This document shows, piece by piece, positions 21,669 through 33,900 of a stretch of 64,000 nucleotides of DNA (within the stretch, counting starts at the first letter, position 1; each line of letters opens with the position of its first letter). Made by a program: the position numbers and the translations under genes. The stretch is taken from NCBI GenBank assembly GCA_951812925.1, contig OX638369.1, positions 53,687,061-53,751,060 on the forward strand. The letters run 5' to 3'. The stretch comes from Calliopum simillimum. Its lineage: Eukaryota; Arthropoda; Insecta; Diptera; Lauxaniidae. Below the pieces are notes generated by a model. It ran no database searches and had not been told where the DNA came from. It saw only the letters and a list, made by a program, of their open reading frames with translations.

Positions 21669-22479
21669 AAGAATCATTTAGTACTCTTTTCTTGGCTTCA
21701 AACGGAGTTATCAAATGGTCCTCTGCAATATTTCGCTGCGAAGTTTCGATAATTTTAAAACCACACCATGAATTTCAAAGTGCAAAATCTCTCTTTTTGG
21801 CTATATTTGTGGTGTATATACCTACTACGGGCCAAATTCGTTTGCTCTTTTTTAATGACTGAATCATTTAGTACCATTCTTTATCTTCAAAATGAGTAAC
21901 GAAGTGGTTGGGTCAATTTTGCCAGTTTTCAGTTTATCCCTATAGGATAAAGTTAAACAAAATACATTTTTTTTTCAGAAAAAAGGGCAAAAGTTTGCTT
22001 AAAAATTTTTCTGTATAAAAAAAAACTGCTAAAAAAAATTTTATAACTTTTTTAATATGATAAATTTGTATTGAACTAATTAAACAGTAATTTTTGCAAT
22101 TATCAAATTTCAATTAAAAAAGGGCGCGTTGGTACTTTAATTAGTACTATATAAGCATAAAAACAGTCATTAAAAAATTTATTTTTTAGGTTTTTCTTAA
22201 TTTTATTCATAAAAGTTTTTTCTTTTTGCACATTTTGTAATAAAAGTCCAAAAACCTTTTATAAATTAAAAGTTTGAAAAAAAAACTTTTATATTTTTTT
22301 ATACAAAAAGGGTTTCCAAATATTATAATTTGTTAAAATTTCAAATAAATGTACAAAATTAAAAGGGTCTTATTTTTCAATGGAATATATTTCGCTATTG
22401 CCCAAATTATCAAAAACAAGAACTTGACATCAACGTTGCTACCAAACTAGCGCACACCTCAATTGTTTACCGCAATTCG
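21669..22479. other. No gene; short direct repeat and shared repeat
   Basis: GAATCATTTAGTAC with a following TTCAAA block occurs at about 21671 and 21865, some 195 bases apart. 22055-22170 is an uninterrupted copy of the inverted repeat at 11.2/13.2 kb. The rest is AT-rich. Confidence 0.5.
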
Positions 22480-23490
22480 GATGAAAAAACCCCCAAACTA
22501 TTGATCCTAGATTTCAGATTTCAGCAAACGAGTCATAACGTAACGCAAATTCGCAAGTACTAAGTTTCATTACGCCTTGCGTTTTTCACGTGACGTTAAG
22601 CTTAGCGTCTTGTTTTATCGGTGCTGCTGCGGCTGCTGCTGGTGCTGCTGCCCAAACATTCAATCGCTTGATTCATGCATAAATTAATATTTGGACCGCA
22701 CACCGGGTTTTTGGATACTCGAAACAACATGGTTTATTAATTCAATTTGGTCTAAATTAACATTGTACCAACGAACAAACAATTTCCATCCATCCGTGCG
22801 TCGCCTGACGTCCTTTGCAACATATTGAGTTACTTGCGTTGTAATGTTGCTGCTGCTGCTGCTGTTACGATTTTAATGGATGCAACAAACTTCCTTCTGT
22901 CGATGTTTTTATTGCGTGAGCGTTTGCACTTTAATTTGCTTTTTAAATAAACATGCGTTTTCGATATGAGCATCAAGATTAGAGACTCGATCGTTCGTTC
23001 GTTCGATCGTTCAATGGACTTAAGCATTCCGTTTTTGTCTAGAATTGCACCTTCATGTGTTCATTGCAGTTTTATCAAGTAGATGCAGGATGTAGCGAAT
23101 GCTCCAGCTTTGAAGGGTTTGGTTTTTATTTCATGAATAATCTTCTTTTTGACTTCCAGTGCTTTCATCTTTTGGCAACTCCTTTTAACTTTGCTTTCGA
23201 ATAATTAAAAAATATATTTTTTTTAACAAAATATTGACAATCTTTTCAAAGGTTTTTATGTTTCACTAAAATTGTTTTGAATTTTTTAATCGAATTCATT
23301 TTTAACAAAGCAGCAAGCTCACATTGCGACATTACTTTTGCTTTTGCACATATTCCCAGCAAGATCATGGACTATATTAAAACTAGTTCTTAAGCTAGAC
23401 CTTAGAGTAGGCTGACCATTTTCTTTATGGCCCAACCCGGTACAGGAAAAAAATATGCTTATAGAGGTGGGGCAAAATGAATAGTTCATA
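22480..23490. other. Single-copy island with GCTGCT and TTCGTTCG runs
   Basis: GCTGCTGCGGCTGCTGCTGG-type triplets (22622-22650), TGCTGC runs near 22845-22865 and GATCGTTCGTTCGTTCGATC at about 22989 mark the island. No protein or RNA gene was recognised; 23060-23490 is plain AT-rich DNA. Confidence 0.3.
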
Positions 23491-23825
23491 TTTATGGTCC
23501 ATGGTCTTTAATATATGCTCTATGATATATCTTTTATGATATTTTGTCCGTAATCTACAGTCTATGATCCGCCGTTTATGTTCTTTAGTTCATAATCTAT
23601 GATCTATCCGTTATTGCCTATGGTAATATATGGTCTGCGATCTCTTCTTTGTGATCAATGTTCTGTCCTTTATAGTCTATGGTTCCTATTCTACGATCTA
23701 TCCTTTATAGTTTATGGTTCAGAATTTAAAATTCTATGATCAGTCCTTTATAGTCTTTGCTCCATAACCTTTGGTCTTTGATCTGTTCTTTATGGTTCTA
23801 TGGTCCATAAACTAGAATTGTTGTA
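23491..23825. repeat. Degenerate ~28-bp minisatellite (TATGATCTATCCTTTATAGT)
   Basis: Loose tandem units pairing TCTATGATCTATCC with TTTATAGTCTATGGTCC recur about a dozen times. Divergence is high, so unit length varies around 25-32 bases. Confidence 0.75.
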
Positions 23826-23859
23826 GAATAAAATATAAAAAATTACAGAATACAACATG

Positions 23860-23965
23860 CGTCTATCTTAAATCCGGGATAATTAGGGGCATTTCAGTGA
23901 AGTTTTTGAATCCGGGATGAGAAGACAGTATCTAGGACTTTCCTGCAAAATACGGTACGGTTAGT
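23860..23965 (-). repeat. Dispersed TCCCGGAT repeat, copy 1
   Basis: The minus strand reads ATTTTGCAGGAAAGTCCTAG, then TCATCCCGGATTCAAAAAC, CACTGAAATGCCC and TCCCGGATTTAAGA, in the same order as 42218-42325 on the plus strand. This is a dispersed repeat of about 110 bases. Confidence 0.75.
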
Positions 23966-24204
23966 CACCGTACCTTAGGGTCCCATCACATGTAAATTTC
24001 TACTTACGTTTTGTATTGTTTGTCATTGGACGTAGCCAATTGTCTCCTTATGCATTACATTGAGACCAGAAAAAGGTCAATTGTCTCCTTTTGCATAAGA
24101 TTCGAAGCAGAAAAATGCCATTCTTTTTTTTATATTTTATTAACAAATTTCAAAGAACTTAATTTAATAAGAAAAACGTCAAAAAGTCAAAAGTTTTTAT
24201 AGAC

Positions 24205-24275
24205 GAATATGCTAAACACCTTGTTACATATTTCTGAGCATTGTGTTCAGGGTTCGAATCTCAGTGCGAATTAAT
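24205..24275 (+). ncRNA. tRNA-like sequence
   Basis: GGGTTCGAATCTC (24251-24263) is a good B box, and the upstream 50 bases have tRNA-like spacing with a weak A box. A T-run follows, as in SINE or Pol III units. No closed acceptor stem. Confidence 0.4.
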
Positions 24276-24391
24276 TTTTTTTTTTATTAATTTTGTTATT
24301 ATTTTATACTTCGGGTGTTTCATTTTCTGCTCCGAAGACTTTTTAGAAAAATTGTGTAAAAATTAATGGAAATTTAAAAATTGGAATTGAA

Positions 24392-24455
24392 AATCACCGA
24401 GTGGGGGGTTTGAACCCTGTTCATTAGACCGTTACACTATCGTCCGCTCTCCTTC
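24392..24455 (-). ncRNA. tRNA-like sequence, opposite orientation
   Basis: The minus strand has GATAGTGTAACGGTCTAATG (A-box-like) and GGGTTCAAACCCC (B box) within about 60 bases. It lies tail to tail with the unit at 24205. The anticodon arm is shortened, so this is a pseudogene or SINE head. Confidence 0.5.
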
Positions 24456-25609
24456 ACAATCGACGAACTGCCAAACAGTACGTAGTCAGTAACGTTATGA
24501 AGTTCACTGATACATTCGATACACAATTGGGCAACTTTTGTTACTAACGACGGATTATGTATTGCATTCGGACCATTTTTGATACAAATGACCGACTTTA
24601 CATCACATTTGGACCATTTTTGTTGCAATTGATAATTTAAGTGATTTTATTCTAGTTTTAGGTGTAGTCCGTTTTGGTCTACTTATAAAATAACTAGATC
24701 AAAGATGGGACTACTGAAACAACTACGTATATATCCACCGGTCCTACAAGGTTTAGCTCACAAGGCATTTCATGTGACATTCAAAGAACACAAATGTATT
24801 TGATGAAGTAAAAAGACTCAACATCACCAACCTTCAGAGCCAAATGTGAAAATTTCAAATTTTTGTACCAGCGAAAACAGAATCAAAAACAGAAACTTTT
24901 TTGGAATAATAAGGATAAAACTAAAAAAATTTGGGAAAGTAGGACGATAAGAAAAATTCTGCAAAGAATCGTGTATAATGAAAATTTAAAAAACGGGGAG
25001 CTCCTAGCACATGCAGACATAATGAATATATGGAATTTAAACATATGAAAATAGTGCAAGAAACCATGCACTTTTGCAGACATTACACTGGTATACAGTT
25101 CTTAATTAACGCGGTATGTCTGAATGAATGAATAAATGAACGAATGAATGGTGGTGCCTCAAACAGACGATGACTAGAGCAGCTTGTAACTGCACCTTAG
25201 TTTTTGTCTGGCGCTTTAGATTTTTTCTTTTTTGTTGTTTGCAGTTTTTTGTTACCCATAAGCAGCACATCTGGTGGACAGACAAACGTGTGCCAATATT
25301 ATTGTTGTTGTTGGCAACAATCTAATGATTTTTTTATTGTGTTTTTATATTCATTGTAAAAGAGCGCGCGACATCTAATAGATATCAGTTAATATGCAAA
25401 ACTAGCATCAATCTTTTTCTTTTTTGTGAGCCTGCACTTTTTTGCGCCTTCGCCGTTGATTTAATGCTGTTTTAAGAGAAAAAGACAAAAAAAAAAACAG
25501 ATTTTTTTTGACTTTTTTTTCGCATTTGCTAAGAGCAGATTTCAGTGATTTTTTTTTTTCTCTTTGAATTCTTGAGACGCATATGTGCAGCATTTTGCGG
25601 GCAATTTTA
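24456..25609. other. No gene recognised
   Basis: Contains a GAATGAAT run at about 25120-25150. Short frames on both strands (24863-25048, 24883-25083) show no domain. Islands of TTG triplets occur near 25300. Confidence 0.35.
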
Positions 25610-28600
25610 TAATAAAATGTTGAAAAGTCAAAAAATCTAGAAAAGTTCAAAAATTAATGAAAAATTTGAAAAATGTTGATAAGGTCAAGAAATGTTGAAC
25701 CAATCAAAAAATGCATAAAGTTTATACGGTTTACAATTTTTGAGAATGTCTACAGATCTAAAAAGAACCCAAATATGTTTTGTAACTGAAAAAATGTTCA
25801 GAAAGTTGACAAAAGTTTAATAAGTTAAAAAAATAAAAAATGGTGGAAAATCCAAAATACGGTGGAAAAGTCAAAATATGGTGAAAAAAGAAAAAATTTT
25901 GATAATGAAAACATGTTGATAACGTGAAAAAATATTGATAGTCGAAAAATGTGGTGGAAAAGGCAAAAAATTTTGATGAAGTGAAAAAATTTTGATAAAG
26001 TGAAAAAATTTGATAACATTGAAGAATGTGGTGGAAAAGTCAAAATATGATGAAAAAGGCAAGAAGTTTTGATAAAGTAAAAAAATGTTGATAAAGTGGA
26101 AAAATGTTGATAAAGTGAAAAAATTGTGATAAAGTCGAAAAGTGTATTGGAAAAGTCATATGGTGGAAAAGGCAAAAAATGTTGAAAACTTTTAAAAATG
26201 TTGATAAAGTGAAAAAATGTTGATAAAGTCGAATTCAGAATAAAAAAGTCAAAACATAAAGGGCAAAAATGTTGATAAAGTGAAAAAATGTTGATAAAGT
26301 CGAAAAATGTATTGGAAAAGTCAAAATAGGGTGGAAAAGGCAAAAAATTTTAATAACGTTGAAAAATGTGGTGGAAAAGTCAAAATATGGTGGAAAAGGC
26401 AAAAAATGTTGATAAAGTGAAGAAATGTTGATGATGTGAAAAAATGTTGATAAAGTCGAAAAATGTATTGGAAAGTCAAAATATGGTGGAAAAGTGAAAA
26501 TATGGTGAAAAAAGAAAAAAATTTTGATAATGAAAAAATGTTGAAAACGTGGAAAAATATTGATAGTCGAAAAACATGGTGGAAAAGGAAAAAAATTTTG
26601 ATTAAGTGAAAAAATTTGATAACATTGAAGAATGTGGTGGAAAAGTCAAAATATGATGAAAAAGGCAAAAAGTTTTGATAAAGTGAAAAAATGTTGATAA
26701 AGTTTAAAAATGTTGATAAAGTGAAAAAAAGTTGAAAAAGTCGAATTCAGAATAAAAAAAGTCAAAATATAGTGAAAAGGGCAAAAATGTTGATAAAGTG
26801 AAAAAATGTTGATAAAGTCGAAAAATTTTGATAAATTCGAAAAATGTATTGAAAAAGTCAAAATATGGTGGAAAAGGCAAAAAATTTTGATAACGTTGAA
26901 AAATGTGGTGGAAAAGTCAAAATATGGTGGAAAAGGCAAAAAATGTTGATAACTTTTAAAAATGTTGATAAAGTGAAAAAAAGTTGAAAAAGTCGAATTC
27001 AGAATAAAAAAAGTCAAAATATAGTGAAAAGGGCAAAAATGTTGATAAAGTGAAAAAATGTTGATAAAGTCGAAAAATTTTGATAAATTCGAAAAATGTA
27101 TTGAAAAAGTCAAAATATGGTGGAAAAGGCAAAAAATTTTGATAACGTTGAAAAATGTGGTGGAAAAGTCAAAATATGGTGGAAAAGGCAAAAAATGTTG
27201 ATGAAGTGAAGAAATGTTGATGATGTGAAAAAATGTTGATAAAGTTGAAAAATGTATTGAAAAAGTCAAAATAGGGTGGAAAAGGCAAAAAATTTTGATA
27301 ACGTTGAAAAATGTGGTGGAAAAGACAATGTATGATGGAAAAGGCAAAAAATTTTAATAAAGTGAAAATAAAAAAAGTCAAAATATGGTGAAAAAGGCAA
27401 TAATGTTGATAGATTGAAAAAAATGTTGATAAAGTCGAAAAATGTATTGGAAAAGTCAAAATATGGTAGCAAATGCAAAAAATTTTGACAACGTTGAAAA
27501 GTATGATGGAAAAGGCAAAAAATTATGATAAAGTGAAAAAATGTTGATAAAGTGAAAAAATGTTAATAAAGTGAAAAAATGTTGATAAAGTCGATAAATA
27601 GTGAAAATGGCTAGAAAGGTTGAATAGGTTTACAAAGCCAAAAGGTGGTAGAAAAGGCAAACAATTTTGATTTGGTGAAAAATTGTTGAAAAATTAAAAA
27701 AATAGTGGATAAGTTGAAAAAGCTAAAAAAAATAGTAAAATGGCTAAAAATGGCTACGTTGATAAAGATGAAAAAAAAAGACATAATGTGGTAGAAAATG
27801 GTAAAAATGTCGAAAAACATAAAAGTTGAAAAAGTCAAAGGTGGTAGAAAAGGCAGAAAATGTCAATAAAGTCATCAAATGTTCAACAAGTCTAAAATTT
27901 TTTATAAAATTGAAAAATTTTGATGGTTGCAAAATTTCAAGTAATTTAGAAAAACCTTGAAATGATAATACAGTCAAAAAATGTTGATAAAGTTAAACTT
28001 TTTTTATAAAACTGAAAAATTTTGATAAAATCGTACAATTTTGATAAATCAAAAGATTGGTAAAGTCAAAGGTGCTGGAAAGGTATGAAAATGTTGATTA
28101 AGTCAGAAAATCTTGATAAGGTCGAAAAATGCTAATTAATAATCGTAATGGCAGAAATGTTGAAAGGTTGAAAAATGTTTAAAAATTAAAAAAATTTTGA
28201 TAAGATCATACTATGTTGATATAGCCGAAAATGTTGATAAGGTACAAAAATACTAACAAAGCGGAAAAATTTTGATATGGTCATACATGTAAAGTTGAAA
28301 AGTTATGAAAAAGTCATACCACTCGTATGTTGATGAAATCAAAAATGTTTATATCAAAAGTGATAAAATTTTGATAAGTGGAAAAATTTTGAGTACCTAC
28401 TTACTTAGTTCTAAAAGATGAACAAAGTCTGAAAATTTTTTAAAGTTTATAAACTTTGATAAAGTTAAAATTTATGAAAAAAACTAAAATATTGTCAAAT
28501 TTGAAAGCTAAGTGAATAAGTCAAAAATTTTGATAAACACAGAGGTGCTAAAAAAGTTGATGATATATCAAAACTATGTTGAGGAAGTTCAAAAATTTTG

Positions 28601-28705
28601 ATAAATTCGAAAATGTTGATAAATTTAAAAAATGTTGAAAAGATTTTGTTAAAACCGAGTAATGTTGATAAAGCCTAAAATGTTGATATGCCACAAATGG
28701 TAAAA
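25610..28705. repeat. 3-kb AAAAATGTTGATAAAGT minisatellite with higher-order units
   Basis: Units of roughly 18-22 bases (GAAAAATGTTGATAAAGTC, GGTGGAAAAGTCAAAATAT, GGCAAAAAATTTTGATAACG) tile the region, most regular at 25900-27560 and degenerate after 27600. A larger block that begins at TCGAATTCAGAATAAAA is repeated at 26741 and 26993 (252 bp apart), with a related block near 26229. Plus-strand purine richness leaves long Phe/His-rich frames open on the minus strand (for example 26646-27347), which are artefacts. Confidence 0.88.
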
Positions 28706-30992
28706 TGAAGAATGTTTTGACACTGTTTTGACGAAAAGTTCTCGGTTATTTAAAGATTTTAATCCTTACATTGACAAATTAACTCACACATGGTTTTTCC
28801 CCTTAATTTTTTGTAAAATTTGACTGTTTTTTGCACTTGCATGTCGCCAAAACAGAAAAAAAACGCGCAATCGCCGAAAAGACAACTTTATGGCTGGCAA
28901 TGGTATTTGAATTTTTTTTTTTTTTGGTTTTTCTGTAGCTGGCTGGCATTTTGGCCATATTTATTTTAGTCAATAGAAAATCGTTGGTTTTTTGTTTTTC
29001 ATTATTCAATTTTTCTTGCATTAAATCGTATGAGTCATAGTTGAAAATGTAAAGTTTGTGTCTTGTTGTTGTTTTGGTGGTTTACTATTTGTTGTTTATG
29101 ATTTTATTAGCAGTCATTTTTCGTTTTTATGGGTTTTGTTTTTTTTTTTTCCAACGCTTGCAGATTTTTTTGCGTTTTAATGCGCACAAGCTTGGAAAAT
29201 TGGCATTGCATGCACCACAGCGTTTGGCCAAAATTTTTTCCATTTTCGCGCTCACTTTGCTTTGCGTGTATGTGTTCGCTTGTTTTTGCAATTAAGCAGC
29301 AAATTGCTAACAAATTTAGTGCAATGTTTTACAAATTCGCTTAATGAAATTTCATTAATTTTTGTCATTTATTGTATTTTTTTATAATCGGGGGGGATTA
29401 ATGTTTTATTATTGGCGCTGTTTATCACATGCAATTTACAGGTGCGAATATATATGACTTGGGATATAAACTTTGAAAGTGTAGAAAAATAATTGAAAGT
29501 TTTTAGTTAGTTTTTTTTAGTTTAATGTAATTTAAAGACGATTTTTAATAAATGATATATGATAATGAATTAGTTAGTGACAAATCTAAAGTAATTCAAT
29601 AGACCAATAAAATTTCGCGAACTCAGAACCACAGAGTTCTATTTACGCAAACATCACTTTCGAGGAATCTTTGTTTGAATATTCCGTGTCTTTTATTAAT
29701 TGATTTTAATCACAATGTTATTTATAAAGCATGTTTACCAATTGTATCCTGTTTTTGTGGGTCTGTTCGACTCTTTTTGCTCAAAAAAGGGTTAAAATGG
29801 GTTAAAGTATTACACAAAATATTCTAAGGAAATTTTCATTAGGGGTCACAGAAGTCAAAAAATGCTTAAAATTTAAGAATAATATGTAAAACAATTGAAT
29901 TAACAAGAAATGTGTGAGGTCTTTATACATATTGACGATTTTTTGGCCTTCGTGGTGAGTTTTCGGGTTTTTAATGATTGGCAACTGTTATTGAAATTTT
30001 ATAGCAAATTCTTCTGTTGTACATATTGATCCATTATTCCCCCGTTTAAAGGATAATTTTTGTACCTTTTTGAGAAATGGTCAAAAAAGTTTTCTACAAA
30101 AGTATTAACACCCTCCAGCTTTCAGAAGGCATGATATACCTCAGATGTAATGAGCCCCATATTACGGGAAGAAACTGATCCCATACTTTTTGATTTTCAT
30201 TACAAAAACCAATATAAACGTAAATGCGTCATAATGTCAAAAAAGTTTCCTTTCCAACATTTTGTTCTTTCTTTTTTTTTATTTGACAAAAACCAGCAAG
30301 TAACCTACAACTTCAACAACAGTTGTTTGTTGTACACTTTAACAAACAAAGCTACAGCAACAACAACAGCACAACTTCTTCAAGTTTAAAACAAATATTC
30401 GTGATTCCTGATAAGAATCTTTGTTGCCAACTGCACAAAATGCGGAACAGACAATCAAAAACGCGTTACAAATAAAACAAACAAACAAAAGCAATAACAG
30501 CAACAACAACAACAACGAATCACCACGAACAACAACAACAACACTTGCAGCTTACAACAACAATAAACTTAAACAAGATACGTGAAATTGGCTAAAATAG
30601 GCGAATAACCGCCAAAAAGCAGCGTCAAAGCCAAGTTCAATACTTTAGCAACCAACGAGAATCGAAGTTGTAGGAGGAACACAGGATAAAGACGGACAGC
30701 AGAAGTTTGGAATGAAGTTGAAATTAACTTACAAGAAATGTAAGGTAAATTAAATTTACATTACACTGGCAGCACTTGAAACACGTTTAAAATGCTATTC
30801 GGTTTGTTGGCTTTTGGTCGTATCTGTTGCTGTTGATGACGACGACGAGCTCATTAAGTGACTTTTAATGAGGTGGAGAAATGTAACAGGTTCGTTGTTT
30901 AAGTCGTTTGTTTTATACCTTGGAATGCGCACAGCAACCTGCAGCCTTACAAAGGTAAAGTGGCTGCTTCAAATCAGCCATAATATACATTC
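28706..30992. other. Mostly unique DNA flanking the 11-bp array
   Basis: No gene recognised. TTGTTG runs lie at about 29060-29100, and CAACAACAAC runs at 30300-30370 and 30490-30560, close to the array. 30600-30960 is less AT-rich and could be host sequence. Open frames at 29056-29295 and 30150-30389 have no domains. Confidence 0.35.
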
Positions 30993-33900
30993 GATTTCAA
31001 TTCAATTTCAATTCAATTCCATTTCAATTTCAATTCAATTTCAATTCAATTTCAATTCAATTTCAATTCAATTTCAATTCAATTTCAATTCAATTTCAAT
31101 TCAATTTCAATTCAATTTCAATTCAATTTCAATTCAATTTCAATTCAATTTCAATTCAATTTCAATTCAATTTCAATTCAATTTCAATTCAATTTCAATT
31201 CAATTTCAATTCAATTTCAATTCAATTTCAATTCAATTTCAATTCAATTTCAATTCAATTTCAATTCAATTTCAATTCAATTTCAATTCAATTTCAATTC
31301 AATTTCAATTCAATTTCAATTCAATTTCAATTCAATTTCAATTCAATTTCAATTCAATTTCAATTCAATTTCAATTCAATTTCAATTCAATTTCAATTCA
31401 ATTTCAATTCAATTTCAATTCAATTTCAATTCAATTTCAATTCAATTTCAATTCAATTTCAATTCAATTTCAATTCAATTTCAATTCAATTTCAATTCAA
31501 TTTCAATTCAATTTCAATTCAATTTCAATTCAATTTCAATTCAATTTCAATTCAATTTCAATTCAATTTCAATTCAATTTCAATTCAATTTCAATTCAAT
31601 TTCAATTCAATTTCAATTCAATTTCAATTCAATTTCAATTCAATTTCAATTCAATTTCAATTCAATTTCAATTCAATTTCAATTCAATTTCAATTCAATT
31701 TCAATTCAATTTCAATTTCAATTCAATTTCAATTCAATTTCAATTCAATTTCAATTCAATTTCAATTCAATTTCAATTCAATTTCAATTCAATTTCAATT
31801 CAATTTCAATTCAATTTCAATTCAATTTCAATTCAATTTCAATTCAATTTCAATTCAATTTCAATTCAATTTCAATTCAATTTCAATTCAATTTCAATTC
31901 AATTTCAATTCAATTTCAATTCAATTTCAATTCAATTTCAATTCAATTTCAATTCAATTTCAATTCAATTTCAATTCAATTTCAATTCAATTTCAATTCA
32001 ATTTCAATTCAATTTCAATTCAATTTCAATTCAATTTCAATTCAATTTCAATTCAATTTCAATTCAATTTCAATTCAATTTCAATTCAATTTCAATTCAA
32101 TTTCAATTCAATTTCAATTCAATTTCAATTCAATTTCAATTCAATTTCAATTCAATTTCAATTCAATTTCAATTCAATTTCAATTCAATTTCAATTCAAT
32201 TTCAATTCAATTTCAATTCAATTTCAATTCAATTTCAATTCAATTTCAATTCAATTTCAATTCAATTTCAATTCAATTTCAATTCAATTTCAATTCAATT
32301 TCAATTCAATTTCAATTCAATTTCAATTCAATTTCAATTCAATTTCAATTCAATTTCAATTCAATTTCAATTCAATTTCAATTCAATTTCAATTCAATTT
32401 CAATTCAATTTCAATTCAATTTCAATTCAATTTCAATTCAATTTCAATTCAATTTCAATTCAATTTCAATTCAATTTCAATTCAATTTCAATTCAATTTC
32501 AATTCAATTTCAATTCAATTTCAATTCAATTTCAATTCAATTTCAATTCAATTTCAATTCAATTTCAATTCAATTTCAATTCAATTTCAATTCAATTTCA
32601 ATTCAATTTCAATTCAATTTCAATTCAATTTCAATTCAATTTCAATTCAATTTCAATTCAATTTCAATTCAATTTCAATTCAATTTCAATTCAATTTCAA
32701 TTCAATTTCAATTCAATTTCAATTCAATTTCAATTCAATTTCAATTCAATTTCAATTCAATTTCAATTCAATTTCAATTCAATTTCAATTCAATTTCAAT
32801 TCAATTTCAATTCAATTTCAATTCAATTTCAATTCAATTTCAATTCAATTTCAATTCAATTTCAATTCAATTTCAATTCAATTTCAATTCAATTTCAATT
32901 CAATTTCAATTCAATTTCAATTCAATTTCAATTCAATTTCAATTCAATTTCAATTCAATTTCAATTCAATTTCAATTCAATTTCAATTCAATTTCAATTC
33001 AATTTCAATTCAATTTCAATTCAATTTCAATTCAATTTCAATTCAATTTCAATTCAATTTCAATTCAATTTCAATTCAATTTCAATTCAATTTCAATTCT
33101 CAATTTCAATTCAATTTCAATTCAATTTCAATTCAATTTCAATTCAATTTCAATTCAATTTCAATTCAATTTCAATTCAATTTCAATTCAATTTCAATTC
33201 AATTTCAATTCAATTTCAATTCAATTTCAATTCAATTTCAATTCAATTTCAATTCAATTTCAATTCAATTTCAATTCAATTTCAATTCAATTTCAATTCA
33301 ATTTCAATTCAATTTCAATTCAATTTCAATTCAATTTCAATTCAATTTCAATTCAATTTCAATTCAATTTCAATTCAATTTCAATTCAATTTCAATTCAA
33401 TTTCAATTCAATTTCAATTCAATTTCAATTCAATTTCAATTCAATTTCAATTCAATTTCAATTCAATTTCAATTCAATTTCAATTCAATTTCAATTCAAT
33501 TTCAATTCAATTTCAATTCAATTTCAATTCAATTTCAATTCAATTTCAATTCAATTTCAATTCAATTTCAATTCAATTTCAATTCAATTTCAATTCAATT
33601 TCAATTCAATTTCAATTCAATTTCAATTCAATTTCAATTCAATTTCAATTCAATTTCAATTCAATTTCAATTCAATTTCAATTCAATTTCAATTCAATTT
33701 CAATTCAATTTCAATTCAATTTCAATTCAATTTCAATTCAATTTCAATTCAATTTCAATTCAATTTCAATTCAATTTCAATTCAATTTCAATTCAATTTC
33801 AATTCAATTTCAATTCAATTTCAATTCAATTTCAATTCAATTTCAATTCAATTTCAATTCAATTTCAATTCAATTCAATTCAATTCAATTTCAATTCAAT

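Noticed and set aside
26646..27347. Phe/His-rich minus-strand frames over 25.8-27.9 kb (for example 233 codons)
   Set aside because: The AAAAATGTTGATAAAGT satellite lacks stops on the complement; several overlapping frames have the same composition.
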